Below the pieces are notes generated by a model. It was not told the DNA's origin and did no database searches. It saw only the letters and a program-made list of their open reading frames with translations. Of a DNA stretch of 64,000 nucleotides, positions 26,574-34,141 are shown piece by piece. How positions within the stretch are numbered: the stretch's first letter is position 1; each line of letters begins with the position of its first letter. Position numbers and translations under genes: made by a program. This DNA is from Paludibacterium paludis. GTDB taxonomy: Bacteria > Pseudomonadota > Gammaproteobacteria > Burkholderiales > Chromobacteriaceae. The stretch covers positions 2,170,001 to 2,234,000 of the forward strand of contig NZ_CP069161.1 of NCBI RefSeq assembly GCF_018802605.1, given 5' to 3'.

Positions 26574-27884
26574 ATGACGGCAAACTCTGATCTCTTTGAA
26601 TCTCTCTCTGTACTTGATGATTGCCATCGAGTCGCGACGGTGATCGACGGGCTTGGCTTTGCGTCGAACTACCTATTGGAACACCAAAGCCCTGAGATCC
26701 ATCCAGAAACGAAGATCCTCTCAAACCCGGGTTCCATCGTCGGCCACTTCGTCACCCACGGCGCCGGGTTTCGATATTCAACCTTCGGTGTGCATGTTGG
26801 TCAGGTGGATCGGCTCACCTTTCACTCGGCCACCCCCAAGCGAGTGACGGGGTACTTCATCGACTGCCGTCAGGACTCGCCATCAAGAGGGCGCCGCCTA
26901 TCGATCGAGTTCGGGACAAACGCCTGGCGCAAACTCATCATTCCATGCGGTGTCGCACACACGTTCGAGAACCTGGAGGGCGTCGTCACAAGAAACGACC
27001 TGACCCTCGTTGCGGACGCGAGCAATCCGTCTTGGAATCTGCTTAACGATGATGTCGTCTTCCCGTGGACGGCAGAAGGTATCAAAACGGCACCCGAAGT
27101 CACCATCAACACTACCGAGATTCCGCTCTCGGCCGCGACGATGTTCTATGGGCTGCAACGACAGCTTCTCAGAGGCGGGCGGAAGCAGTCATCGTTAGAG
27201 GTGCAAGCGACGATTGCCGGCAAGGAAACTCGGTTGATTGTGAGTTCCGACCTCGACCGGAGTGCTGATGTACGTTTGCCACTATTCGAAGAAGGGCCGA
27301 TTGGCTGTGAGTTCGCGCTCAATAGCTTTAATAGCGTCGCTGACGCATCGTGGGCAGTGGTTCCCACCACAGCATCTTGTGTAGCAGACTGGGTGATTGT
27401 CGACATGGATACTGATGAACAGGTCTGGTTTTCGTATCACACGAGGCAGACCGTTCTCCACACATTTCTCGACGGCGAGGGATCCTCCGTCCTCCTTGAG
27501 GTCGTCGACCTCCGTTCGACTAGCCGCTCGTTTAGACGACGAACCGCGTGCCGCTTTACATGTGATCCGCGGTTTCACGTACGCATCCCTCCCGGAGTCG
27601 CGTACCGATACATTGGACAGGGTCGCTACGGACTACGCGTCGAATATGAGATGTTCGTCGATACGAACGAGCCGCGCCTCGACTTGCCTCCCATCGGAGC
27701 AGATCGCATCAATCTTCCCACTGAAAGGCTTGATGGTGCGACAGGAGTGACTCCACCAAACCTTGCGCTTCCGGCATCCGTGCAGCAGATGATGGCCCGG
27801 CGCGAGTACGAGATGATTGAACAGAGTTGGGAGGCACAACTCAACGCCGCAAGAAGTCGATACCGAAGCGCATTCTCGCGCTAG
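26574..27884 (+). CDS. Tandem-cupin protein, RmlC fold, paralogue 2
   Basis: A 436-residue soluble protein clearly homologous to the 23648-24877 product along its whole length. Shared N-terminal blocks are FVTHxAxFRYSTFG, GQxDRLTF, GYFxDCRxxSP, IPxGVAHTFxNLE and NPxWNxxND. Shared C-terminal blocks are VPxTAxCVAD, CDPRxxxxIxxGxAY and EMFVDTNEPRxDxP. His of FGVH corresponds to the RmlC catalytic His. The ATG at 26574 has GAGG eight bases upstream; an earlier in-frame ATG at 26538 overlaps the MFS gene. Identity to paralogue 1 is moderate, so the duplication is old. A paired, non-redundant function is plausible. Confidence 0.75.
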   Translation: MTANSDLFESLSVLDDCHRVATVIDGLGFASNYLLEHQSPEIHPETKILSNPGSIVGHFVTHGAGFRYSTFGVHVGQVDRLTFHSATPKRVTGYFIDCRQDSPSRGRRLSIEFGTNAWRKLIIPCGVAHTFENLEGVVTRNDLTLVADASNPSWNLLNDDVVFPWTAEGIKTAPEVTINTTEIPLSAATMFYGLQRQLLRGGRKQSSLEVQATIAGKETRLIVSSDLDRSADVRLPLFEEGPIGCEFALNSFNSVADASWAVVPTTASCVADWVIVDMDTDEQVWFSYHTRQTVLHTFLDGEGSSVLLEVVDLRSTSRSFRRRTACRFTCDPRFHVRIPPGVAYRYIGQGRYGLRVEYEMFVDTNEPRLDLPPIGADRINLPTERLDGATGVTPPNLALPASVQQMMARREYEMIEQSWEAQLNAARSRYRSAFSR

Positions 27885-28129
27885 TGTCATGAGTTAGAAA
27901 TTCGCAGACAAAACGCTCCATATTGTTGAGAATTTCAGAGAGTGCCCGAATTTTGTGCAACCGGGGTTGAGCTTAGACTCGCGAACAAAACCTCTTTATG
28001 CCATATATGTACATTCGCATCTGACGAGGATGAAACGGAAAGTCGTCAGTCAGAAACGATGGGAATCATTGCAGCCAAGTTCTGCCGGGCATCCCGAGTT
28101 CCACACATAAATCACCGACCTTGGTTGCC
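27885..28129. other. Non-coding stretch at island right side
   Basis: About 245 bases follow the second cupin gene. No reading frame with recognisable similarity and no clear hairpin terminator is seen here. Confidence 0.4.
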
Positions 28130-28366
28130 GGCGCTGCCTGGACCGGACATGCTTGCTTTCGGCACGCCGTATACGCCAGAAAAGAACGGGATGGTTGAGC
28201 GTGTGATCAGGACTTTGAAGGAGCATGTGTGCATTGACACCGCATCGAAAGCCTGACGCACGCTAGTCGTGTCATGGCAAACTGGATTAGTTTCTACCAT
28301 AGCCGACGTCTCCACTAGGCATTGGGGATGAAGACGCCGGCCAGAATTTACGAATTAGCAGCCTGA
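28130..28366 (+). pseudogene. Degenerate C-terminal fragment of an IS3-family transposase
   Basis: The frame encodes TPYTPEKNGMVERVIRTLKE, the conserved DDE-region end of an IS3-type OrfB with its glutamate. After a shift at 28250 the next frame gives LTHASRVMANWISFYHSRRLH, a TAG stop, then ALGMKTPA. Both are the expected C-terminus of such transposases. The start of the gene and the inverted repeats are missing. It closes the island on the right, mirroring the IS3 remnant on the left, but it is a different element type. Confidence 0.85.
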
Positions 28367-28446
28367 CCTGAGCAGAAAGTGCTGGGTCATTACAAGGCTT
28401 AATCTGAGCCAAGCAAGCCACACCCCGAGAGTCAATCGGACTGGCG

Positions 28447-29331
28447 TCATTCCCGGCCATTGTGTTCCGATAAGAACCATGCCAGCGCATCGTCCCACAA
28501 CCGACGGGCTTCCGGCCGGAAGTAACCCATATGCCCGATGCGCCCACCATACTCCAGCGGATCCAGATCCCGCCGAACGAGCGGCGCATTGCGGTAGCCC
28601 TGCGCGAAGGCCTCGCGGGAGCGGGGCAACGCCCACAGATCGTCCAGCGCGTTCATCGCCAGGATGGGGGTTCTTACCCGGGCGAAGGTTTCCCGAATGC
28701 CGGGCATGAAAGGATCGTCAAGAAAATAGTTCGGATAGCGGCACCAGTGCCGCCATTGTCGGTACACCCCCAACGGCAGATCGGCCCCCAGGCTCAACAT
28801 CGAGCCCGGCAGGTAGCCTTTCCATTTGACCAGCGCAGGAAACACCGTGTTCCACAGCAGCCAGACCTTGCATCGTTCCCCCAGGGGCATCCAGCCGTGC
28901 CATCCCGCGCCCATCCCGAAAGCACAAAGCTTCGAAACCAGATGGTGATTCGGCAGCAGCCCCAGCGCATGCGTACCGAATGAATGCCCCGCCATGTACA
29001 GTGGCGCTTCGTCGCGGGCGAGCCGGTCGACGGCGGCGGCAAGATCCAGACGGGCCCAGTCCAGGTAGCGCATCTCGAACCCGACAAGACTTTCGGGCCG
29101 CGATTCACCGATTCCCCGGTAGTCCAGAGTCAGCACGGTGAAACCCCGTGACGCGGCGTGCTGGGCGAAGCGCCGGTAAAACCGCCGCGGCACGCCGGTC
29201 GCTCCCGCGACCAGCAAATTCCCGCGCCACGACGCGCGCGCCTCGAAAAGTGTCGCGGCCAGAGAAAAACCATCGCTGGCGAGCAGTCCGATCGGTGTTC
29301 CGGCGTCACTTACGGCATCGGGATGATCCAT
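28447..29331 (-). CDS. Alpha/beta hydrolase (COG4757 type)
   Basis: A 294-residue soluble serine hydrolase. The nucleophile elbow is GHSFG (Ser117), preceded by the LDYRGIGES strand-turn (about 69-77). A likely acid lies in NALDDLWALP and the catalytic His in IGHMGYF near the C-terminus. It resembles the 'predicted alpha/beta hydrolase' group COG4757, whose substrates are unknown. It starts 27 bases after the DAHP-synthase-like gene and is the last gene of the long minus-strand run, abutting the island. Confidence 0.85.
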   Translation of the reverse strand: MDHPDAVSDAGTPIGLLASDGFSLAATLFEARASWRGNLLVAGATGVPRRFYRRFAQHAASRGFTVLTLDYRGIGESRPESLVGFEMRYLDWARLDLAAAVDRLARDEAPLYMAGHSFGTHALGLLPNHHLVSKLCAFGMGAGWHGWMPLGERCKVWLLWNTVFPALVKWKGYLPGSMLSLGADLPLGVYRQWRHWCRYPNYFLDDPFMPGIRETFARVRTPILAMNALDDLWALPRSREAFAQGYRNAPLVRRDLDPLEYGGRIGHMGYFRPEARRLWDDALAWFLSEHNGRE

Positions 29332-29358
29332 GGCGGCGGCTCCGGGCGGCGCATGCCG

Positions 29359-30345
29359 TTAGGCGGCGGGTGGACGGGTCAGCGCGTAAAGATCGGGCAG
29401 CAGCCGGCTCAGGCGGGACAGATGAGGTTCATCGAGGGCGTTGTCGGCCTCGTCCGTACCATACCCCTGAAGATGAACGACCAGGCCATCCGCCCCCGCC
29501 GCCAGCGCGGCCAGGGACTGCGCCATTACTTGGTCCTGGCGGATCCCGGGAAAATCGGGCTCGCAAACCACCGGGAGGTGCGTTTCCCTTTGCAGTCGAG
29601 CGATCGCCGAAACGTCGAAACGCTCGGCGCCGCCAAGGCAAAACACAATCGAATGGTTCCCCCCCGAGGCGATCTGCTCGGCGGCCATCAACCAGTCGGT
29701 CAGCGGCGTGGTTTCGCACCCCCGCAAGAGCACGGGCTTGTTGACGTGACCGGTCTCCCTGAGCAGGACGGGGTTGTAGAGCACGCCCGGTGCCAGTTCC
29801 AGCATATCGATATCGGCCTGCAGGCATTCTTCCAGCTGCCGGGTGTCGGCGATCGTCGTCACCGATGTCAAGCCATGCGCGCGGGCCAGTTCGCCAAGCC
29901 GCTCCACCCCCGGCATCCCCAGCCCCTGATCGTGCCAGGGGTTGGCCACCGAGCGAAACAGCCCGGCGCGTAAATAATGGCTCCCCAGTCCGGCAAGCGT
30001 CCCGGCCAGCCGCTCAAGATCGGCCTCGCTGCCGATCAGCGGCACCCCCGGCAACAGAACGGGAACGCCCGAACCGATTGTTTTTCCGCGCACCCGGACG
30101 GGCTGGCGATCGGGATGAGTATCACGGGAAACGAGCCGGTACGGTTTCATGACGCGAATGGCGCGCTCGACGCCGGGCAGCGAGGCGAACTGCTCGGCGG
30201 ACAGCGGGCGCTCGTCGCCCACGGCGCCGATCAGAGTGCGCTCCACGCCCCGCGAGACATGCTCCGATAAGCCCGCCGCCCGTATCCGGGCGATAACGGC
30301 ATCGACCTGGACGGAGGTGGCCTGGGGAGTCATCACAATGATCAT
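29359..30345 (-). CDS. 3-deoxy-7-phosphoheptulonate synthase-like protein (AroA/AroF, type I-beta)
   Basis: A 328-residue protein resembling the Bacillus/Thermotoga-type DAHP synthase, first enzyme of the shikimate pathway. An N-terminal ferredoxin/ACT-like regulatory domain (residues 1-70: MIIVMTPQATSVQVDAVI..., then VERAIRVMKPYRLVSRD) precedes a TIM barrel. The barrel is degenerate: the usual AGPCSVES and KPVLLKRG motifs appear only as LLPGVPLIGSEADL and KPVLLRGCE. Its ATG overlaps the elbB stop (ATGA). Given the altered motifs, it may be a paralogue with a different or lost activity. Proximity to pheA argues for an aromatic link. Confidence 0.7.
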   Translation of the reverse strand: MIIVMTPQATSVQVDAVIARIRAAGLSEHVSRGVERTLIGAVGDERPLSAEQFASLPGVERAIRVMKPYRLVSRDTHPDRQPVRVRGKTIGSGVPVLLPGVPLIGSEADLERLAGTLAGLGSHYLRAGLFRSVANPWHDQGLGMPGVERLGELARAHGLTSVTTIADTRQLEECLQADIDMLELAPGVLYNPVLLRETGHVNKPVLLRGCETTPLTDWLMAAEQIASGGNHSIVFCLGGAERFDVSAIARLQRETHLPVVCEPDFPGIRQDQVMAQSLAALAAGADGLVVHLQGYGTDEADNALDEPHLSRLSRLLPDLYALTRPPAA

Positions 30346-31037
30346 GCGGCCGGCTCCGTGGTGCCCAGCAATTCGTCCAGCGCCGTCACGCCGGCCTGGC
30401 AGGCCGAGAAAACCTGCGCGGGCGTGGCGGCGCCATACATGTAAGCGGGAACGCTGACAAACCGGTTTACCGTGTCCACGCACGGTTCGTCGACGGCTTT
30501 TTCCACATGGACCTGTCCCCATGCCTCGATGGCATCGGCCAAGTCCTTCCCCTCGGCAAGATGCCCGAAGGTGATGCGCGCGCCCAGAATGCCGGCGTCG
30601 CGGGCGGCGGCGCCCAGCACCAGCGGGGCCGCGCACAATGCCAGCAAGGGCTTGCCGGCGGCGATGAAGTCCCGGGCAACCGCGGCGACGTCGGGAGCGA
30701 GGCGCGCCGCCTGGCCATCCGAGGCGAAAGGCAGCAGATTTTTCGCGGCGCCGAATCCGCCGGGAAACGCAACGGCATCAAAGGCCGCTTCACGCAACGC
30801 TTCGAGCGGTTCGATCGTGCCGCGCGCGATACGCGCGGATTCCGCAAGAATGTTTCGCCGGGTATCGTCCTTGTCGCCCGTCGCATGGTCGACCACATCC
30901 GATTGCGGCCGATCCGGGGCAAAGCATTTTACCTGGTGTCCAGACTGGGACAGGGCGATCAGCAGCCCCGCCGCCTCCGTGATTTCCGTGCCGTCGTAAA
31001 CGCCGCAGCCGGACAAAATCAGTGCAATCCTTTTCAT
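30342..31037 (-). CDS. elbB: Isoprenoid biosynthesis glyoxalase ElbB (DJ-1/PfpI superfamily)
   Basis: A 231-residue protein of the DJ-1/PfpI superfamily, ElbB (YhbL) branch, with glyoxalase activity reported for E. coli ElbB. Diagnostic segments are the start (ILSGCGVYDGTEITEA), AFPGGFGAAKNL in the first half and the nucleophile elbow LLALCAAPLVL with the reactive Cys near residue 136. Length is family-normal. It overlaps the downstream DAHP-synthase-like gene by four bases and follows a membrane-protein gene by 26 bases. Confidence 0.93.
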   Translation of the reverse strand: MKRIALILSGCGVYDGTEITEAAGLLIALSQSGHQVKCFAPDRPQSDVVDHATGDKDDTRRNILAESARIARGTIEPLEALREAAFDAVAFPGGFGAAKNLLPFASDGQAARLAPDVAAVARDFIAAGKPLLALCAAPLVLGAAARDAGILGARITFGHLAEGKDLADAIEAWGQVHVEKAVDEPCVDTVNRFVSVPAYMYGAATPAQVFSACQAGVTALDELLGTTEPAA

Positions 31038-31063
31038 TCAGAGCTTCCTTCCATCATGAAGGG

Positions 31064-31654
31064 TCAGGAGCGGCGCCAGTGCTCCAGCCGTCGCCGGACG
31101 AACCGGCTCATGCCGCCGCTACGGCGCGAGGCGCGCAACCGGCGCAGCCAGGCGACGGCCGCGCGCCATACCGCCATGGCGCGCAGCGTCTCATGCAGCG
31201 AGCGCTTGAAGGCGACAACCCGGTCATGGATCGCCGCGAACCATCGCACGGTCATCAATTGCGGACGGGTCAACGAAAAGATCCGTGCCACGAGCGCGGT
31301 GCCGGCGACTTTGGCCAGCACGATGACCGTCAGGCCGGTCAGCACGTGCTCGGCGGCGATGAGCCAGACCGCGGCGAGCTTCACCGGCAACAGCAAGACA
31401 CCCGGAACCAGAAAAACCGCGAGCGCCGCCAGGGGCGGCAGGGCCATGATGCGTTTCTCGAGCGCGGCGACGGGCCGCCAGCGCGCGAATCTGGCCGCCA
31501 GCGCCGCCAACTCGTCCCAGGCGAATTCTTCGAAGAGAATCACCAGCGCGACGACGAGCAGGAACGGAAACCGCAGCGCCCGGCGAAGCCAGCGCGCGCC
31601 GTTGCGGCCCTGCCGGGCCGTCCGCTGTTTCACGCTTTGGACAGATCGTTCCAT
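31064..31654 (-). CDS. Membrane protein of unknown function
   Basis: A 196-residue protein with two or three transmembrane segments: about 28-42 (FPFLLVVALVILFEEFAWDE), 73-92 (LPPLAALAVFLVPGVLLLPV) and 100-118. Both termini are strongly basic, with an Arg-rich C-terminus. Similar small proteins occur in betaproteobacteria without assigned function. The ATG at 31654 lies inside the end of the LOG gene (25-base overlap), which suggests translational coupling. Neighbours (LOG, pheA, elbB) give no clear role. Confidence 0.6.
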   Translation of the reverse strand: MERSVQSVKQRTARQGRNGARWLRRALRFPFLLVVALVILFEEFAWDELAALAARFARWRPVAALEKRIMALPPLAALAVFLVPGVLLLPVKLAAVWLIAAEHVLTGLTVIVLAKVAGTALVARIFSLTRPQLMTVRWFAAIHDRVVAFKRSLHETLRAMAVWRAAVAWLRRLRASRRSGGMSRFVRRRLEHWRRS

Positions 31655-32217
31655 TTGTGCACCGTGCGTGGCACATGCGTCGACAGATAGCTTTCCAGCG
31701 CGCCGAGCGAGTCCACCAGCGCGAACTGCTCGAGGTTGCCCGGCTGGATGAAACCCTCGTTCACGCCGTGCCTGGCCAGGGCCATCAGGGGATCGTAAAA
31801 TCCTTCGGCATTGAACAGGGCGACCGGTTTGCCGTGCAGCGACAGCTGTGCCCATGTCAGGATCTCGAACAGTTCGTCGAAAGTGCCAAATCCCCCCGGC
31901 AGGGCGACGAACGCATCGGCCATCTGAGCCATTCGAGCCTTGCGCTCATGCATGGTTCCCGTGACGATCAGTTCGGACAGCCCCGGATGCGCCACCTCCT
32001 TGGCTTTAAGAAAGTCCGGAATGACGCCGGTCACCTGTCCGCCCGCGTCGAGAACCGCATCCGCGACGATGCCCATCAGTCCGACCTTGCCCCCTCCGTA
32101 AACCAGCCGGATGCCGTGTCCGGCCATCCAGCGGCCCAGTTCGCGCGCCACGACGGCATAGCCGGGACGCGAGCCGGTGCTCGATCCGCAAAACACGCAA
32201 AGTGTCCTGATGCGCAT
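31630..32217 (-). CDS. LOG family protein (cytokinin riboside 5'-monophosphate phosphoribohydrolase type)
   Basis: A 195-residue Rossmann-fold nucleotide hydrolase of the LOG/TIGR00730 family, which splits adenosine-type nucleoside 5'-monophosphates to free base and ribose-5-phosphate. The signature PGGFGTFDE is at 107-115 (P-G-G-x-G-T-x-x-E), with CVFCGSSTG at the N-terminus and YGGGKVGLMG near 40-49. Its ATG overlaps the pheA stop by one base (TGATG), so it is in the pheA operon. The physiological role in bacteria is often purine salvage or stress. Confident as family call. Confidence 0.93.
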   Translation of the reverse strand: MRIRTLCVFCGSSTGSRPGYAVVARELGRWMAGHGIRLVYGGGKVGLMGIVADAVLDAGGQVTGVIPDFLKAKEVAHPGLSELIVTGTMHERKARMAQMADAFVALPGGFGTFDELFEILTWAQLSLHGKPVALFNAEGFYDPLMALARHGVNEGFIQPGNLEQFALVDSLGALESYLSTHVPRTVHKWNDLSKA

Positions 32218-33290
32218 CACAGCACCGCCTGCGGATAGGAACCCAGCACTTTCACGTAGGAGGTCCGCTCGGCAAGCCCCGCCAGCGCGGCGGCGACACT
32301 CGGGTCGCAACGGTGCCCCTCCACATCGATGAAGAACACGTAGTCCCACAAGCCGGCCCGCGAGGGCCTCGATTCGAATTTGGTCATCGATACGCCATTG
32401 GCGGCGATCGGATCGAGCAGGTAGTGCACGGCTCCCGGACGGTTGGGCGCCGACACGACCATCGAGGTCTTGTCGTGCCCGGTCGGGCCAACATCCTGAT
32501 GGCCGAGCACCACGAACCGGGTGGTGTTGTTCGGTTCGTCCTCGACGTTTTCCGCGAGTTTGACAAGACCGAAGCGCTCGGCCGCCGCCTGTCCGGCGAT
32601 CGCCGCGGCGCCCGTGTCCTCGCTCGCCAGCCGAGCCGCTTCGGCATTGCTGACGACCGGGATGCGCTCCACGGAGGCCGGCAGGTGCTTGTTCAGCCAT
32701 TCATGGCATTGCGCCAACGCCTGGGCATGAGCGTAAACACGTGCCACGCCATCGAGCCCCTCGCCCGCGCGCAGCAGGTGGTGATGGATGCGCAGCACCA
32801 CTTCACCGCAGATTTTCAGGGGGCTTGCGACCATCAGGTCAAGCGTGCGCCCCACCGACCCCTCCGTGGAGTTCTCCACCGGCGCGACGACATAGTCGAG
32901 CGTTCTCGCCTCGACAAGCCGGAATGCCTCGTCGATCGACGCGCACGGAACCGTGCGGGCCGCGTGGCCGAAATGCTTGGTGGCCGCCAGTTGGGTGAAT
33001 GTGCCTTCCGGGCCGAGATAGGCGATCGACAGAGGCTTTTCCAGCGCGAGGCACTCGGACATGATTTCGCGGAACAGCCGGGCCACGGCCTCGCCGGACA
33101 GCGGTCCGGGATTGAGCTCGCGGATGCGCTGCAGCACCTGGGCTTCGCGTTCCGGGCGGTAGATGACACCGCTTCCCTTGATTTCTCCTATCCGCCTGGC
33201 GTGGGAGGCCCGTTGGTTGAGCAGGCCGAGAATCTCGGCGTCGATGGTATCGATGGCATCACGATGCGGTTTGATCAGTTCGTCTGACAC
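32217..33290 (-). CDS. pheA: Bifunctional chorismate mutase/prephenate dehydratase (P-protein)
   Basis: Makes phenylpyruvate from chorismate. Length 357 residues, typical. Chorismate mutase domain at residues 1-90 (IDTIDAEILGLLNQRASHARRIGEIK). Prephenate dehydratase at about 95-275, with IAYLGPEGTFTQLAA and the catalytic TTRFVVLG. C-terminal ACT domain (285-357) with the phenylalanine-binding FESRPSRAGLWDYVFF. It begins two bases after the O-methyltransferase stop. With gyrA-serC nearby this matches the serC-pheA order of betaproteobacteria, here with extra genes inserted. Confidence 0.97.
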   Translation of the reverse strand: MSDELIKPHRDAIDTIDAEILGLLNQRASHARRIGEIKGSGVIYRPEREAQVLQRIRELNPGPLSGEAVARLFREIMSECLALEKPLSIAYLGPEGTFTQLAATKHFGHAARTVPCASIDEAFRLVEARTLDYVVAPVENSTEGSVGRTLDLMVASPLKICGEVVLRIHHHLLRAGEGLDGVARVYAHAQALAQCHEWLNKHLPASVERIPVVSNAEAARLASEDTGAAAIAGQAAAERFGLVKLAENVEDEPNNTTRFVVLGHQDVGPTGHDKTSMVVSAPNRPGAVHYLLDPIAANGVSMTKFESRPSRAGLWDYVFFIDVEGHRCDPSVAAALAGLAERTSYVKVLGSYPQAVL

Positions 33291-33292
33291 GT

Positions 33293-33883
33293 TTACTCGT
33301 CTTTCAATATCACAAATTGTCCCTTCCCGACCGGATAGGTCGCGAAGAACCAGCCGGGTGTGGCCCGCACCATTTCAACAAAGGGCCGGCATTCCGACTC
33401 GTGGGAGAGCGCGTTGTCCATCACCACGAGGCCGCCGGGGCGCAGCATGCGGCTGATATGGGGCCAGTAGGCGGGGTAATGGCCACGATCGGCGTCCAGA
33501 AACAGGAAGTCCACCGGGCTGGATTCCTGGGCCGCCAGCCATTCGCCGGCATCCTGGCACACCAGGGTGGCCATCGGCCCCAGCCCGAGCGCATCGAGAT
33601 TGCCCAGCGCCGCTTCCTGCGCCTGAGCGGAGATGTCGATGGTCGTGACATGCCCCTGATTGGTTCTGGCGGCCAGCGCAAGCCATAACGTTGAGCAGCC
33701 GTTGGATGTGCCGACCTCGACGATGCGGCGGGCCGCGCTGGACTTGACCAGTTGGTAAAGGAACTGCCCGGTCTGGAACGTGATATTGCGCCGGGTTGTC
33801 GCGCCAGCGGGCGCTTCGCGGTCGAAACGCTCCCCCTCCTCGTGCAACGCCTCGAGGAAATTCCATTGATCCTGCGTGATCAT
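33293..33883 (-). CDS. Class I SAM-dependent O-methyltransferase (COMT-like)
   Basis: A 196-residue methyltransferase of the caffeoyl-CoA/catechol O-methyltransferase-like group. The SAM-binding motif I is VEVGTSNGCSTLWLAL (about 68-83). Motif FLFLDADRGHYPAYW carries the metal/SAM acidic residues, and VMDNALSH follows as in COMT-type enzymes. The ATG at 33883 has a GAGAGG ribosome site. An earlier in-frame start would add 32 residues with no family match. Substrate unknown. It lies two bases before pheA and is probably co-transcribed with it. Confidence 0.85.
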   Translation of the reverse strand: MITQDQWNFLEALHEEGERFDREAPAGATTRRNITFQTGQFLYQLVKSSAARRIVEVGTSNGCSTLWLALAARTNQGHVTTIDISAQAQEAALGNLDALGLGPMATLVCQDAGEWLAAQESSPVDFLFLDADRGHYPAYWPHISRMLRPGGLVVMDNALSHESECRPFVEMVRATPGWFFATYPVGKGQFVILKDE

Positions 33884-34021
33884 ATCCCTCTCCAAGTTCA
33901 GACTCAGGCACACGCCCTTTTTTCCGCGCCGGCCCTCCTGCCAGCATGCCGCCCTTATCCTACCTCCCCCGTCACGCATAAATCCAGTCGTTCGCGATTA
34001 CAGTGTCAAAGTACCGTGCGG

Positions 34022-34141
34022 CTAGCCATAGCACATGGCCCAGCGATTGCCCAGATCGACGATGAAATCGGGGTTCAGATACGCTGAAAACACCAGTATC
34101 AACATGGCCGCGGCCAGGACGAGAACCACTCCCCGTCTCAT
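34022..34141 (-). CDS. 39-residue membrane microprotein coupled to MFS transporter
   Basis: The frame encodes MRRGVVLVLAAAMLILVFSA followed by YLNPDFIVDLGNRWAMCYG and a TAG stop. It has a basic N-terminus, one hydrophobic helix (residues 5-20) and a short polar tail. The ATG overlaps the TGA of the MFS gene (ATGA at 34138-34141), the same coupling used by real genes nearby. The tail pattern (Y-L-x-P-D-F-x-V-D-L-x-N) resembles small unannotated proteins I recall from betaproteobacteria; that resemblance is from memory. Possible roles are an accessory subunit of the transporter or an independent small membrane protein. Confidence 0.7.
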   Translation of the reverse strand: MRRGVVLVLAAAMLILVFSAYLNPDFIVDLGNRWAMCYG

